The position numbers and the translations under genes are program-made. Under the pieces are notes generated by a model, which saw only the letters and a program-made list of their open reading frames with translations, was not told where the DNA came from and did not search any database. Shown here in pieces: positions 5,353 through 5,405 of a DNA stretch of 5,405 nt (positions are counted from its first letter, which is position 1; every line of letters begins with the position of its first letter). The DNA is from Oscillospiraceae bacterium. Lineage in GTDB: Bacteria > Bacillota > Clostridia > Oscillospirales > Ruminococcaceae. The stretch lies in contig DOQG01000005.1 of assembly GCA_003512525.1 (NCBI GenBank), positions 18,994 through 24,398 on the forward strand. Direction: 5' to 3'.

Positions 5353-5383
5353 AAGGGTACTGTGAAAAATTCACAGTACCCTT
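5353..5383. repeat. Perfect 14-bp inverted repeat with 3-nt loop
   Basis: AAGGGTACTGTGAA (5353-5366), AAA, then the exact complement TTCACAGTACCCTT (5370-5383). There is no T run on the plus side. On the minus strand a run of five T (5345-5341) comes only after about 7 nt, so it could be a terminator for a leftward gene beyond the window or part of a palindromic mobile repeat. The flanking CAGACTGTCGATAAAC at the right edge is cut off by the window end, so any larger symmetry cannot be judged. Confidence 0.6.
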
Positions 5384-5405
5384 CAGACTGTCGATAAACC
5401 TACAT

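Noticed and set aside
1..5405. CRISPR array, tRNA, rRNA or transposase
   Set aside because: No regularly spaced repeats, cloverleaf-like sequence, rRNA segment or transposase-like frame was seen on either strand.

Overview
The window looks like a chromosomal segment of an anaerobic, Gram-positive Clostridia member, most likely of the Ruminococcaceae/Oscillospiraceae ([Eubacterium] siraeum-like is my recollection-based guess, not a verified match). The reasons are: a reverse-type rubrerythrin typical of strict anaerobes; a holin-like type I toxin tail of the Firmicutes kind; strong AGGAGG-like Shine-Dalgarno sites; sigma-A-type promoters; and a clostripain-family (C11) lipoprotein. No rRNA, tRNA, CRISPR array or transposase gene is visible.

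Layout. (1) Positions 1-190 hold the 3' end of a tiny membrane-toxin gene on the + strand (stop at 71-73) with its terminator at 121-151. Against it runs a convergent minus-strand transcription unit with a good promoter (188-160) and a perfect intrinsic terminator (106-62). Together these are the 3' half of what appears to be a TxpA/RatA-style type I toxin-antitoxin locus, cut by the window edge. (2) Positions 211-1278 hold an AraC-family regulator with a C-terminal GyrI-like ligand-binding domain on the minus strand. It has a striking internal Shine-Dalgarno and ATG exactly at the domain junction. (3) Positions 1278-1945 hold a soluble YdcF/DUF218 protein on the minus strand, with its terminator abutting the araC promoter. 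(4) Positions 2011-4296 hold a large secreted lipoprotein of the clostripain family on the minus strand, with a clear promoter that fixes its start at 4221 rather than the longer reading frame. (5) Positions 4297-4490 hold a non-coding stretch that is open in frames on both strands and looks like an interspersed repeat or gene remnant. (6) Positions 4519-5188 hold a consensus promoter carrying two dyad symmetries, followed by the reverse rubrerythrin gene on the + strand. (7) Positions 5189-5405 are intergenic, with a weak terminator candidate and a very strong 14-bp perfect hairpin near the right edge.

Functionally the genes do not form one pathway. The lipoprotein and the YdcF gene may be cotranscribed (65-nt gap, no terminator seen). 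The AraC-GyrI gene seems to be its own unit. The rubrerythrin gene is a monocistronic oxidative-stress gene divergent from the lipoprotein. The items most worth follow-up are the antisense RNA of the toxin locus, the internal translation start in the AraC-GyrI gene, and the two dyads in the rubrerythrin promoter.
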